64,000 nucleotides of DNA, from assembly GCF_907164915.1 (NCBI RefSeq), contig NC_061863.1, positions 29,979,258-30,043,257 of the forward strand, read 5' to 3'. The translations under genes and the position numbers were made by a program. Source of the stretch: Impatiens glandulifera (Eukaryota; Streptophyta; Magnoliopsida; Ericales; Balsaminaceae). The stretch's first letter is position 1. Every line of letters starts with the position of its first letter. The notes under the pieces were generated by a model. The model was not told the DNA's origin. It was given only the letters and a program-made list of their open reading frames with translations, and did no database searches. This document shows positions 35,501 through 48,300 of the stretch, piece by piece.

Positions 35501-35590
35501 GTTATTCACTCTAAAAGATAGAAGATCTTAGAAATTAATCTCTCTCTCTTTAGAACTCGAATCGTTCAAACCCCAGTTCATCAAATCGAA

Positions 35591-36350
35591 ATGTCGTCAT
35601 TCCGTCCAAAATCGATTCAAGTGGATTTTCAATCCGTATCCACTTTCCAATCTCCGGGAATGCATAGGATGTTTGATTCTCTTAAAGACTTCGGGCTTAG
35701 GAAGTTCCTTTCTCCTCATGAACTCTATCACGAACATCTAGTCAACGAATTTTTCAAAACCGCTAGCTTCTATCAAGATAAAGTTATTGCTGGGGCCGTG
35801 ATGGGCCAGATGATATGCATCACTGAGGAGTCCTTCGGTACGTTTTTCCAACTTCCAAAAGTAGGTATCGATGAGTTCTCAATCACTCCTCCTGATCTAA
35901 TGTATTCGATGATGGAAGTATTTTCCGATTCCCCTCAAGTAGACATTCATGGAAAGAAAAACCTTCTGAAGGTTGAATATGCTCTTTTAAGCGACATTGT
36001 ATCAAAATCCCTTCATTCTAAGGAGTCTTCTTACAAGTATTGTACGAAAGTCTTTCAGATAATGGTGACCATCACCAGGGGTGTTCCTATCAACTGGACA
36101 AGCTTCCTCTTCAGAAATCTTGTCAGAATGGTTGTTGCTCGAAAGAAGATTTTTGGCTTTGATGGCCCTCTTAGCTCTCTTCTTTGTGTTCCTTCTGAAT
36201 GAACCAGGTAAGAGTTTTTCTCTTCCATCTAAAATTTTTAATTTCCAGAAGGTTGTCGATTATGTTCAAAGGGTGGAGTTGCTTAAGTCCAATAAAAGGA
36301 AAAGAGAAGACTCCAACTCCCCTCTAACCGTAGTCTTAGAGATCTCTTAG
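35591..36350 (+). pseudogene. Extra (post-pol) ORF of element C
   Basis: About 250 codons. The start MSSFRPKSIQVDFQSV is followed by the domain shared with the second ORF of B, D and E: MFDSLKDFGLRKFLS, VNEFFKTASF, FFQLPKVG, SDIVSKSLHSKESSYK, VPINWTSFLF. A frameshift near 36195 separates the last part, which ends with KRKREDSN. The ORF starts with a good ATG after its own leader and TATA-like box, so separate transcription is plausible. It occupies the envelope-like position of Sireviruses, but I see no signal peptide or membrane segment. The domain recalls the putative plant transposon protein family (Pfam Transposase_32-like); that assignment is tentative. Confidence 0.85.
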
Positions 36351-36636
36351 ATTGAAGTCTATCCTCTCCAAAAGTAAAGTCTAGGAAGAAGAAGAAGAAG
36401 AAGAATAGAGTTTAAATGTCTTTTTGGAAGCTCTTTTGAATATTTTTATGATGTTTTTGGGTTAAACTTATTTTGGTTTTATAGAACAATGTTTTGTGTG
36501 TTTCTTCTGAAAACACTCATATGTGATTGACTTGGATATTATTGAATGTTTTACTTGAATGCAAACAAGGGTTTTATTTATTTATATGATGAATGCATAT
36601 TTTGGTATACATATGCAGGTTTCTAATTTCTTCATC

Positions 36637-36650
36637 AAAAAGAGGGAAAT
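36637..36650 (+). other. Polypurine tract of element C
   Basis: AAAAAGAGGGAAAT abuts the 3' LTR at 36651; one G has become A relative to B. Confidence 0.9.
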
Positions 36651-39144
36651 TATTGGGTCAAATTATTTTGACTAAGTGTTAAAATAATTTAACCATTGAG
36701 ATTTTGATGATGAAATGACTTATGAGTTTTGATGCAGGTGTATTGAAACAATATTTCATAAGACTTGGATCTAATGAGGGTCATTAAACCGATTTTGGCA
36801 TTCAATGCATAGAATTAGACGTACAGTTTAACTCATCGGAGTTAGACGTGTAGTCTAATAGACGTGTAATTAAAAGAATGGTCTAGAAGATACACGGAAT
36901 TAGACGTACAATCTAACTCATCGGAGTTAGACGTGTAGTCTAATGAATGTAAAGAATTAGACGTAAGTCTAATGAATACACGGAATTAGACGTAAGTCTA
37001 ATGTGTTCGGAATTAGACGTACATTCTAACTCATCGGAGTTAGACGTGTAGTCTAATAGACATGTAATTAGACGGATGGTCTAATAGATATTTGGAATTA
37101 GACGTACAGTCTAACTCACCGGAGTTAGACGTGTAGTCTAATATATTTACAATTAGACGGATAGTCTAATTTGTTCGGAATTAGATGTGTGGTCTAATTA
37201 GTGAAAGTTAGACGTGCGTCTTACTCCTTCAGACAAGTCTGATGTAGAACCAGAATTAAACGTGTAGTATAACTCAGTGGAGTAGACATACCGTCTAATG
37301 TTTATTGGATAATTAGACGTGTGGTCTAATTAGTGAAAGTTAGACGTGCGGCTAACTCCTTCAAGTTTGAGGTAGAACCGGAATTAGACGTGTAGTCTAA
37401 CTCAGTGGAGTTAGACGTACCGTCTAATGGTTATTGGATAATTAGACGTATGGTTCTAATTAGTGAAAGTTAAACGTGCGTCTAACTCCTTCAGATAAGT
37501 CTGAGGTATAACCGAAATTAGACGTATAGTCTAACTCAGTGGAGTTAGACGTACCGTCAAATGGTTATTGGATAATTAGACGTGTGGTCTAATTAGTGAA
37601 AGTTAGACGTGCGTCTAACTCCTTCAGACAAGTCTGAGGTAGAACCGAAATTAAACGTGTAGTCTAACTTAGTGGTGTTAGACGTACCGTCTAACGGTTA
37701 TTGGATAATTAAACGTGTGGTCTAATTAGTGAAAGTTAGACGTGCGTCTAACTCCTTCAGACAAGTCTGAGGTAGAACCGGAATTAGACGTGTATTCTAA
37801 CTCAGTGGAGTTAGACGTACCATCTAATGGTTATTGGATAATTAGACGTATGGTATAATTAGTGAAAGTTAGACGTGCGTCTAACTCCTTCAGACAAGTC
37901 TAAGGTAGAAGCGGAATTAGACGTGTAGTCTAACTCAGTGGATTTAGACGTACCATCTAATGGTTATTGGATAATTAGACGTGTTGTCTAATTAGTGAAA
38001 GTTAGACGTGCGTCTAACTCCTTTAGACAAGTCTGAGGTAGAACCGGAATTAGACGTGTAGTCTAACTCAGTGGAGTTAGACGTACCGTCTAATGGTTAT
38101 TGAATAATTAGACGTAAGTCTAATTCTATTAGACTAGACGGTCTAATAGATGTTATTAGACGGTCTAATAGATGTTATTAAAAGGAGATGTGTGATTTCA
38201 TTAGACTGATTTTACAATCTGCCTAATTAAAATACGTCTAATGCTCAGTTTAAGCAGTATGTTTGAAGCTAGCATTTCACCTACCCATGTTCTATAGTTG
38301 TACCCTACTCTTGCTCCACTTTCTAGTGAAGATTAGTACAACAGCTATATGCAACCAACCAAGGAATGTCACGTAAGAGAATGTTCCTCACATTACTTGT
38401 TTTGCAGGTACATCTCTGATGGAATATTCGGCGCACTACCAGTGATGTACGGCCACGATCCTTGTGCTCAGAACCTGTTGTGTACAATGGAGGCTTTCCA
38501 ATGGAAGAGTGCCACGTATCATTCTAAAAGATTCGACCACTAGCTCCTTCTCAGTATTTAACAAATCTCAAGGACAACGGACAATCTGCCTCAACTAGAA
38601 GAACTATTAGCCTTACGAATTCTGCCTTACACAACAAATAAGCAATCTGATTTTGCAGAGAGAGAGACTACTCAATCATCTTTTTACTGAAATCATACTG
38701 TGAAGCTGCTTTCTGATTGTACTGTGTGTGAATCAAGAGAGAGCTAGAATCAAAACACCTTTAGCTGAGTGATATTCTTCATCTTGTAATTGAACAGAAA
38801 GTGTTCTGTTCAATAGTGATATAAGTGTGTGTAAACTGTATTTGATTCGAATCATATTATAGTGAATCCTTCCGGTGGTTGGAAGAAGGGGTGACGTAGG
38901 AGAGTTTCTCCGAACATCCATAAACAAACTGCTGTGTTCTTTTATTTCTGTCATCTTTTCATATTTCATCTTTTGTTTCAAACCCAAGTAAACAATTCCG
39001 CTTCGAATCTGTTTCAAGTGTTTACAAGTGTTTGAGTAGAATAGAAAGCGAATTAAATCCCCAACTGAATTTCTTTCAAACCGTTTTTCATAAGCCTTCA
39101 TCCTTAGTCAGACCCCGTCTCTATCGATTAAGTCGATTCTATCA
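36651..39144 (+). repeat. 3' LTR of element C
   Basis: 2,494 bp. It begins TATTGGGTC (the usual TG start has become TA) and ends ATTCTATCA. It has seven array units with TGAAAGTTAG or TGAAAGTTAA markers at 37202, 37334, 37464, 37597, 37730, 37863 and 37996, against five in the 5' LTR. Two extra units account for 266 of the 302 bp difference. Confidence 0.95.
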
Positions 39145-39149
39145 TAATG
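39145..39149. repeat. Target-site duplication of element C, right copy (TAATG)
   Basis: Matches 28218-28222 exactly. Confidence 0.93.
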
Positions 39150-39904
39150 TTTGTGTGCAAAAACATTCAAATTTAGGGTGTTTAATAATACTATGTGTTT
39201 TTGGTGTATTGTGTGTTTTTGGCTAAGTCATCTAAATCGGTAGTGTAATAGTTTTTTACGGTGGGTTAGAAGATAGAACATATAGCATGGATTACCCAAG
39301 TTAAATAAAATAACAATCTGACTTAGAATTTTAGTCTTGGCTCATTTGGTGACTAAGAAAAAGTAGTCACTTCATTGTTTTCGACCATGAAAACTAGTCA
39401 TGACTTGATTTTTTTTTTACCAAGAATCATGGTCACAAGGTCAAAAATCGAGTTATTGACCGAGAATCGCCTAGTCTTTCCTCCCTACTGTCTGAACTCG
39501 GTTTGGGTTGGTTTGACTGGTCTTGTTTAACTCTTTAGGCTTTGTTTATTTGAAGTTTTAGTATTATTTTGTGTATTTAATTTATTTATTTTCTTTCTTT
39601 AATTATTATTTTAAAAACAAAAAAATAAATTAAAACAACTGAAAATAATATGTTCAATAAAAGAAAAAAAAAATGTTTCTCAATAAGGACTTATTTGACT
39701 GAAAACTTAATATTTTCTCAACTTATAGAGACATAACTTCAAAATGTTGACCAAAAACTGTATATGAAAACAATACATTTGTCATCACAAGAATATTTTT
39801 TCATCCTGACGTAGAAGTGAAACAAATGATTACATTTATTTTTGGACACTTCCATCTTTTCGACATTTTTCAATATGACTCCATAAATATTTATGAGATG
39901 TTTA
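39150..39904. other. AT-rich intergenic DNA, no feature recognised
   Basis: Sequence between element C and the solo LTR. No coding frame or repeat that I can support. Confidence 0.6.
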
Positions 39905-41651
39905 TGATAGGATATGCTTTATCAATAGAGACGGGGTCTGGCGATTCTTGAAAGCTTATGAAAAACAGTTTGAAAGAAATCTTGTTAGGGATTTAATTCA
40001 CTTTCTATTCTACGCAAACTTTTGTAAACACTTGAAACAGAATCAAGTGCTGAAATATTTACTTAGGTTTGAAGCTTAGGAACCAGAATGAGAAGATGAC
40101 AGAAAGTAACAACACAGAAGTTTGTTTATGGATGTTCCGGGCAAATTCTTCTACGTCACCCCTTATTCCAACCACCGGAAGAATTCACTATAATATATTT
40201 TGAATCAAATATAGTTTGCACGAATAGCTCACTGTTGAACAAAACAGACTATGTTCAAGTTACAATACGATGAAGAATATCACTCAACTAAAACGATGCT
40301 TTGATTCTAACTCTCTCTTGATTGACACACGGTAAAGCAAGAAAGCAGCTAACAACTTGAATATTCAAAGGCTTGATTTCACTCAAAGTTATGGCGATTC
40401 TTCTTAAAATGAGAGCGAGAAATCCAGATATCGAGAGATTGTCCGTTGGAACGCCTCCCTAGTACACAGTAGACTCTAAATACAAGGATCGTGGCCGTAC
40501 ACAACAGGTTGTGCGCCGAATATTCTTCAAAATGTACTTACAAAACAAGTAGTGTGAAGAATATTCGCTTACGTGGCATTGGTTGATTGGTTGCAGCTTG
40601 CTGTCGTACTGATCTTCTCTAGAAAGTGGAGCAGGAGTAGCGTACAGCTATAGCACGTGGGTAGGCGGGTACTAGCTTCAAGCAACTACTTAAGCATGGC
40701 ATTAGATGTATTTCAATTAGACGACCTCGTCTAATGAAATTAGACATCCCCGTATAATAACTGAGTCCATTAGACAACCTAGTCTAATGGAATTAGATTT
40801 CACGTCTAATTACAATCGGAATTAGACTACACGTCTAACTTTCACTAGCTAGACTGTACGTCTAACTATCACATTTCCATTAGACTGCACGTCTAACTCC
40901 ACGAGTTAGAATGCACGTCTAATTTCGGTTCCACTTCAGACTAATCTGAAGGAGTTAGACTTCACGTCTAACATTCACCAGTTAGACTACACGTCTAACT
41001 CTTTCCATTAGACTGCACGTCTAACTCCACGAGTTAGACTACACGTCTAATTACGAATCCCTTCAGACTAATCTGAAGGAGTTAGACTGTACGTCTAACT
41101 CTTTCCATTATACTGCACGTCTAACTCCACGTCTAATTAATAATCCCTTCAGACTAATCTGAAGGAGTTAGAATGCACGTCTAACTCTTTCCATTAGACT
41201 GCACGTCTAACTCCACGAGTTAGACTGCACGTCTAACAATCACTTTTCATTAGACTGCATGTCTATCTCCACGAGTTATACTGCACATCTAATTACACTA
41301 GTTCGACTGCACGTCTAACTTCGCTAGTTAGACTAAACGTCTAACTCCGCTAGTTAGAATACACATCTAACTCCGCTAGTTAGACTGCACGTCTAACTCT
41401 CTCAAGTTAGACTGCACTTTTAACACCGCTAGTTAGACTGCACGTCTAACTTCGCTAGTTAGACTGCAAGTCTAACTTCATGCATCTAAAGCCAAATCAT
41501 TTTAATGAACCTCATTAGAACCAATTCTAATAAAGCCTGATTTCGATACACTTGTATCAAAATCAATTAGACGCATGAATAATCCATTCATCATCAAAAT
41601 TACGATAGTCAAACTTATTTCAACACTTAGTCAAAATAATTTGACCCAACC
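39905..41651 (-). repeat. Solo LTR of the element D subfamily
   Basis: On the plus strand it begins TGATAGGATATGC and ends TTGACCCAACC, where the last base should be A. Neither side carries internal sequence: there is no primer-binding site left of 39905 and no polypurine tract right of 41651. Flanks GTTTA (39900-39904) and TTTTA (41652-41656) match at four of five bases and may be a decayed target duplication. The palindrome array (40700-41480) uses GTTAGACTGCACGTCTAAC hairpins. Recombination between two LTRs of one element would leave such a structure. Confidence 0.85.
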
Positions 41652-42884
41652 TTTTATATATTTTTCAAATGCATTGTATATTAAGTTTATCTAACATCTT
41701 TTTTTAGGAGTTCAACTATTTATAAGCGTACAATCTAATTACTATTGTATTATTTATTGTATCTTGTTTGTCAAAAAAAAAAAGACCCATGTTCTTGATG
41801 GAATATTTTTATCATAGAATTATAAAATTAGTCTGTATTTTTTTTTATAAATGGTCGACCATCTACATGTAAATCAAATTTAGAACTAAGATTAACACGG
41901 TAGGACAATTTTAACGAGAGTTCCATAAAATGCATAAAAATTAAATTTAAAATAAATATTTTCTAAAAGGCCAAAAAATATAGTAGTACAAACTCTATAT
42001 GTTATAACTAGACCAATATGTGAGGTATAGCGCCCAAACTTTTTTTCACACAAAACCAAGCAACGATATCATAAAATAGAATCTTTGATTCTTGATTTAC
42101 GTAAAAAAAAATATTTTTTCCTAATTTTGTGAAAAAAATTAGATGGCCACTCAGTGTCGTGAGATTTATTTCTTAAAATCGAAAAATGTTAAAAGAGATA
42201 TTTGACAACCTATCATTAATTCTCTATATAGACTAGGATGCGAAGGGAAGATAAGTTATGGGGTTGAGTATAAGTTTAATTAATTTTATACCACTTTTCG
42301 ATTTAAAAAAAAAAAATCTTTTTAAGGGTAAAGTTAGCAATTTTATTGTGTTACAGTATTTTTATACTTGAAAATGAGTTATAATATTTTAATATAAAGT
42401 GAATTTAAAATGGTTGTATTTTACTTGTAAATAAATTTTGTTGTTCTAAACTTAAAATTCAAAATATATAAATTTATTAAAAGGAACAAATAAGTAACGA
42501 TATAAACATTATAATTTTTTTTTATTTAAGAAAGAGGGTGAGCACATCACTAATTCTAGGTAACATAATTTACAATCTTAAAATCGTATATTAATTTCAA
42601 ATTTTAAATAATCTATTTTTAATAGTATAAAGTATGAAATCATTTTGCTATAATAATTTTGACGAATAAAATAAAATTTTATTTTGAATTTTAAAAGTAA
42701 TCTTATTTCTAAATGTTTCTTTTGTTACCTTAGATGATTTTTAGTGAATAATCTATGATTTGGCTTGATTTAATTTAGCATCTGTCTTATAGTGTTTTTA
42801 TTAAAACTAGCATGTATCCCGTTCATTTGCACGAGTAATAATATAAAAATTCGTGAAAAAAAAATATAACGGTAAAAATTTTAT

Positions 42885-43458
<574 letters not shown>

Positions 43459-44379
43459 TTAGATAATCTTATGAAGTATTTTTATAATTTTTTTTTCTTA
43501 TTTAAACATAGATTCACTACCAAAAATATATATAATATATTATCTTAATACATCATATATATTTAAATTTTTATCCTATTTGAATAGCTCATTATTTGAT
43601 TGATATGAAATATAATCTATATTTTTTTAATAAATATTCAATAATATTTTTTAAATTTATATTATGAATCTATTTGTGAATAACTTGAAAGCATATTTTG
43701 CATAAAATATTATTATTATACTTCATTTTATTTAAATTGTCTTATTCTCCATCTAAGAAGTGCTTGTACAAACAAATTTACAACTTTTTATTGTTACTAA
43801 ACATTTAGCTTAAAACAGTTTTAAAGTAACAAAAACATGGAGTATATTTTGGTTGAGTGCAAGTACTAAAAATAACTTGTTTCGTACATTTAGATTCTAT
43901 ATTTAGTTATGCGACACAATACAAAAATTATAAATATAAAATATTTAAAGCACTCATGTTAATATGATTATATATATTTATTATTGTCCATCTATATTCT
44001 AGCTTTTAATAACTTATTATTTTATTTTGAAATCAAAAATCTGTATTTCATCCATTAGAATTTCTTATAAATATTTAATTTGTACATCATAAAATAAATA
44101 CTTCAACCTCATAATATATACTTTTATACTTGGTGCATGTAGCTTTAAATGATTACTCCCTTATTTTATTATTAAAATTAAGATCAATAACAATATAAAT
44201 ATAAGCCAATTTTTAAATAATAACACTGCAGAAATGGATGTGACTATGGTTAGCATGACACCAATAATTTACACTAGATGCAAAGAAAAACATTCCTTCA
44301 TTGATGGCCAAATTATGAGAAGAAATTCGCCTTCCGTTTGATTTCCAGATGGCTATTCTAGATAAATTCTCAGGGGTTT

Positions 44380-44940
44380 AAGATCTAATTACCTTCATGC
44401 ATCACAACCTGCTAATCATGGGTCCTCTAAATTTAGCCCATTCTCTTATATTCGTCTTTTCCCACGTTGCTGGACAGGAAAAGCCTTACAATTGTATATA
44501 TGAAGAATCGTATTTCTTCTCTTCCAACCATAGAAAAATTAGGAGATGAATTTGTCCAACCTTTTAGTATAAACATTATCCATGTTTGGACTATTGAGAG
44601 GCTTAAGCAAGTGAGGCAAAGAGAATACGAAACTTTCACGACATTCTAGAGTCGATGGCGACATATTGCTGTAAATATTGACCTTCCTCCTTGTGAATCA
44701 AGGCATATCAAAATACTAATGGAAGGCATGAATGAGCAATAATTCATGACTACTACTTTTACAGTTATCTCTAACATGGAAATTCTGGTCAATGTAGGAT
44801 TTGACCTCAACAATCTTTTCAGTCAAAGAAAGGAAAGTGAATATTTCTCCTCGGGCCGTGAAAATGAGACCAGATGAAATGAAAACGATGAGCAGGCTAG
44901 GACACCATCCTATTTAAGGATCCATAGAGGCATATTTCCT
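44380..44940 (+). pseudogene. Decayed Ty3/gypsy gag fragment
   Basis: Conceptual translation in shifting frames gives a retrotransposon gag-like stretch: a segment around ERLKQVRQREYETFTTF, then SRWRHIA, resembling the conserved gag core that reads roughly LKQ..NESF..F..RWR in plant Ty3/gypsy elements. Several stops interrupt it. The next recognisable domain begins only about 150 bp downstream and is already RNase H, so protease and reverse transcriptase are missing. Confidence 0.55.
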
Positions 44941-45079
44941 CTTTATGAGTCAAGTTCTTTCTAATCTCATCTAAATTAAATTATGATATTTTCATTCATT
45001 GTTAATGCAATATTAAGCTTTGTTTTCTACAAGAGTTTACTAGTTTGTCTAGCGATGTACGCCGCAACCTTAAAATCAG

Positions 45080-46585
45080 AAAACACTAAAATTGAACTTG
45101 TCTTCAAAATTCCCTAGTCTAAACGACACGATTAATTCTTATCTTTCTCAACTATTAGATAAACTCGAGAGTGTTACATTCATACACAATTTTTCTGATG
45201 CTCTTTTCACGCTTGTAGTAATCTCACAAATTCTCGAGGGAATTAAAATCAAACCTCTAAAGATCAAGTACAGTCATAGTTGAGAATAAAATCATCGGCA
45301 ATGTCAATGTTGATGTTAAACCTTAGTACGAGTCAATCAAAGTCTTCATAGAGAATAGATACGTTCTCTTCGCCAATTTGCCACTAACTATATAGTTGTG
45401 GCAAGTACCCTTTATCGTCGATCTTTTGATGGACAAAACATGCTCTATGTAGATCAATCGGAGTCTACAAGCATAATGGAAGAAGTATATGCTATAAATG
45501 ATGGCCCATACATGAATGACATGGAACTCTCAAAGAAGATTCTCCATTTCGGATACTATTGGCAGAATCTGGAATAAGATTGCATTTCTTTTGTCAAGAA
45601 ATGTCATAAATGCCAGATTTATACTAACTTACAACATAGTCCTTCTTCACTTCTTTATAATATGACTTATCCATGGTATTTTTTTAAATGGGGGATCGAC
45701 ATCGTCGAGAAGATTCATCCCCACACCTCTAATGGTCATGAATTTGTTCTAGTCGATATAGACTATTTTACCAAATGAGTTGAGGCGTCATCTTTCAAGA
45801 TCCTCAAATCCTCCCACGTGGAAAAGTTCATCCGGAACAATTGATTAATTGATAAGGAATCCCCATTCGGTGATCTATGATAACGTTTGGCATTTCCAAT
45901 GCAAGGTACTCGAGTACTTGAAAGAATTCAAATTGAGCATCACAATTCTTCACCATATAGACCCGGACTAATAAGTGGTTGAAGCTGTGAACAACAATGT
46001 GATCTCTATATTAAAGAAGACCACACAAAAATACAAGGATTGGCATGAGAAACTCCCTTATGCTTTGTGGAGTTATTGAACGAACGCTTGGACGTCTACA
46101 AAAAAATCTACTTGTTCATTGGTCTATAGCATGGAGGTTATTCAACTCATTGAACTCGAGATACCTACTATTAGGGTACTCTTACAAAGTCATGTCATTG
46201 ATGTAGACTGACTTAGATTTAGATACGATCAATTGTCTCTCTTGGAAGACAAAAGGTTTAATGCCTTGTGCAAAACACAAGTCTATCTATGACGCATTTC
46301 AAAAACTTTCATAAAGAAGGTCAATCCTCAACATCTAGTAGTCGGAGACCTAGTCCTCCGCAAAAATCGAGAACTTTAGGATCCAAGGGGGAAGTTCCTA
46401 CCATAATGGAAAGGACCTTACATAATCAAGCAAGTTTTCTCTGGGGAAATGTACATTTAACTTCAAGAATCTCTACTCCATATAATCTTGATAAACTTAA
46501 GAAATCTAATGTCTCAATAACGAAAACTGAAACACATAAAGTTAGGAATTTTTATCACGCCATTATTGCATCTCATAACTTATAA
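45080..46585 (+). pseudogene. Decayed Ty3/gypsy RNase H end and integrase
   Basis: Conceptual translation shows the RNase H end (NFSDALFTLV near 45190, matching the family pattern N.FADALATLA), then LYRRSFDGQNM, the integrase zinc-binding region (HFGYYWQNLE, KKCHKCQIYTN), the core (PWYFFKWGIDIVE, GHEFVLVDIDYFTK, HHNSSPYRP) and a tail with WHEKLPYALW and WKGPYIIKQVFSG. This is the order and wording of plant Ty3/gypsy elements of the Tat/Ogre or related type. Stops and frameshifts are frequent, so this is an old copy. Confidence 0.8.
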
Positions 46586-46729
46586 TTGTTATTAGAGATA
46601 CTTTCCCCACTAGATTGTTGTTCAGAACCACAAAGACCCCTAGTTTACACTAGGACATTCATATTCCATCTTTATGGGAAAATATACATCCTTAGCCTTT
46701 TCGCTAAAGGTTTTCTCCCGGTGAGTCAC

Positions 46730-47150
46730 ATTCTTATGCAAAATTCCTAATCTTACTAGGGGTGCCCCAAGAAAGAATACGCAACACTCTTCGAGCTAGT
46801 TGTTAAGAGTATTTCTCAAGCAAGTCACTTCCATGTGCGACATTCTAATTGTCAAGTTCCTTTCCCTAGTAAATTGAATTCTAATTTAAAGCTTCCTGAT
46901 CATACTTGGAACATCCCAAAGAAGAAGACATGTGACTCTTGAATCTAATTGTGAAGAACCTTTTCCCTAACAAGTTGTATTCTGATGCAAAGCTTCCTAA
47001 TTATACTATGAATATCCCAAAGCAGAAGGTGTAGGACTCTTGAATCTAATTGTTAAGATCATTTTCCTAGCAAGTTACATTCTAAAGCAAAGTTTCCTAA
47101 TCATAGTAGGAATATCCCAAAATAAAGAGTTCCACGCTTTCGATCTAAAT
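46730..47150. repeat. Degenerate tandem repeat, period about 101 bp
   Basis: The phrase GACTCTTGAATCTAATTGT recurs at 46934 and 47035 (101 bp), with weaker copies on both sides sharing CCTAGCAAGTT and AATATCCCAAA. It lies just downstream of the gypsy integrase, in what would be that element's non-coding 3' region. Confidence 0.7.
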
Positions 47151-47735
47151 TTATAAGAACTCGTCTCCAACAAGCAATGCTTAGAGAAAGTTAACATATC
47201 AGATGATACCTTAAATCTGGCAAGATTCCTAATTCTTTTTAGGACCGTTGCAAATTTTTATTTCCTTACTCCTTGTTCTCGGGATATCCTTTTTGCAGAT
47301 ATTTGTTAAACCCTCAAACATACTAAGAGATTTTATTTTGTAAAAATGCATGTATGACAAATATCTCATCTAACGGCTCGTTACGAATCTATCCTTAATC
47401 GATCACATATTAACATTTTAACAGGAAAATCATCCATATATTTAGCCTAGTTACTACAGATTTTACCCTAGTGTGTTACATTCTGAATGAAAGAAAAGCA
47501 ATTCGATTTCATGTAGAGAGTTTTAGAAAATAGAATGCGTCTTGTCTCTCATTCGTTGCACTAAAGAAAAGTTTTCTTTTCTCCCTAATGTACACTAAGG
47601 GCATTTTTTTGAAAAATGCATCAAAACCTTCTTAGATGATACCCTCTAACCTAATGATTAAGTATGTTTATACATCCATGTGGTATTTTTACTCTTGATA
47701 TGTCTTAGATTATGAGTATGCTTAAAATCCTTTTG

Positions 47736-48300
47736 AAATCCTTCATCTTTGAACCCTAAGGTAATCCTTTTGAGATTTCCCTCGAAACCCTTCAACATCG
47801 CTAAGGTGGGAGCCTCAAAACTTATTCCAAAATCCTTTAGCTTTGAACTATTATGTAATCCCTTTTATGATTTCCCTCAAAACCATTCAACATTGCTAAG
47901 GTCGAAGCCTTAAAACTTGTCTCCAAATCCTTCATCTCTAAACGCTAAGGTAATTCATTTGAGATTGCCCTCGAAAACCTTTAGCATCAGTAACGTCGGA
48001 ACCTCAAAGTTTGTGTCCAAATCATTCAGCTTTGAACGCTAAGGTAATCCTTCTTGAAATTACCCTCGAAATCCTTCAACATTACTAAGGTGGGAACCTC
48101 AACACTTCTTTCAAAATCCTTCATATGTGAACATAAAGGTAATCCTTTTGAACTTGTCCTCAAAACCATTTTAGCCTTGTTAAGGTGGAAGCCTTAAGCT
48201 CCCTTTAAAATCCATCAACTTTGAACACTATGGTGATTCTTTTTCTATCATGGTTTTCAATTCTCTCAAATCGAACTACATGTGGACCTAATTCCCTGTT
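47736..48300. repeat. Minisatellite, period about 95 bp, about six copies
   Basis: The segment AAATCCTTCATCTTTGAAC recurs with variation at 47736, 47829, 47925, 48019, 48114 and 48208 (spacings 93-96). Each unit also holds CTAAGGTAATCC and a CCCTCGAAA-type stretch. It belongs to the non-coding part of the gypsy relic or to an unrelated satellite. Confidence 0.85.

Larger units (their letters stand above)
28223..39144 (+). mobile_element. Element C: full-length pol-bearing Sirevirus-like Ty1/copia retrotransposon
   Basis: 10.9 kb with both LTRs, primer-binding site, trimmed gag, complete pol order, internal palindrome and promoter block, extra ORF, polypurine tract and matching TAATG duplications. 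It is the only pol-bearing element here that is structurally complete and not interrupted by another element. Many stops and frameshifts show that it is no longer active. Confidence 0.96.

Noticed and set aside
35591..36350. Envelope protein
   Set aside because: Position after pol fits the Sirevirus envelope-like ORF, but there is no signal peptide, membrane segment or fusion-type motif; left as a protein of unknown role.
45080..46585. Host gene with introns
   Set aside because: The readable segments are integrase and RNase H pieces of a Ty3/gypsy element with stops between them, not exons with splice sites.
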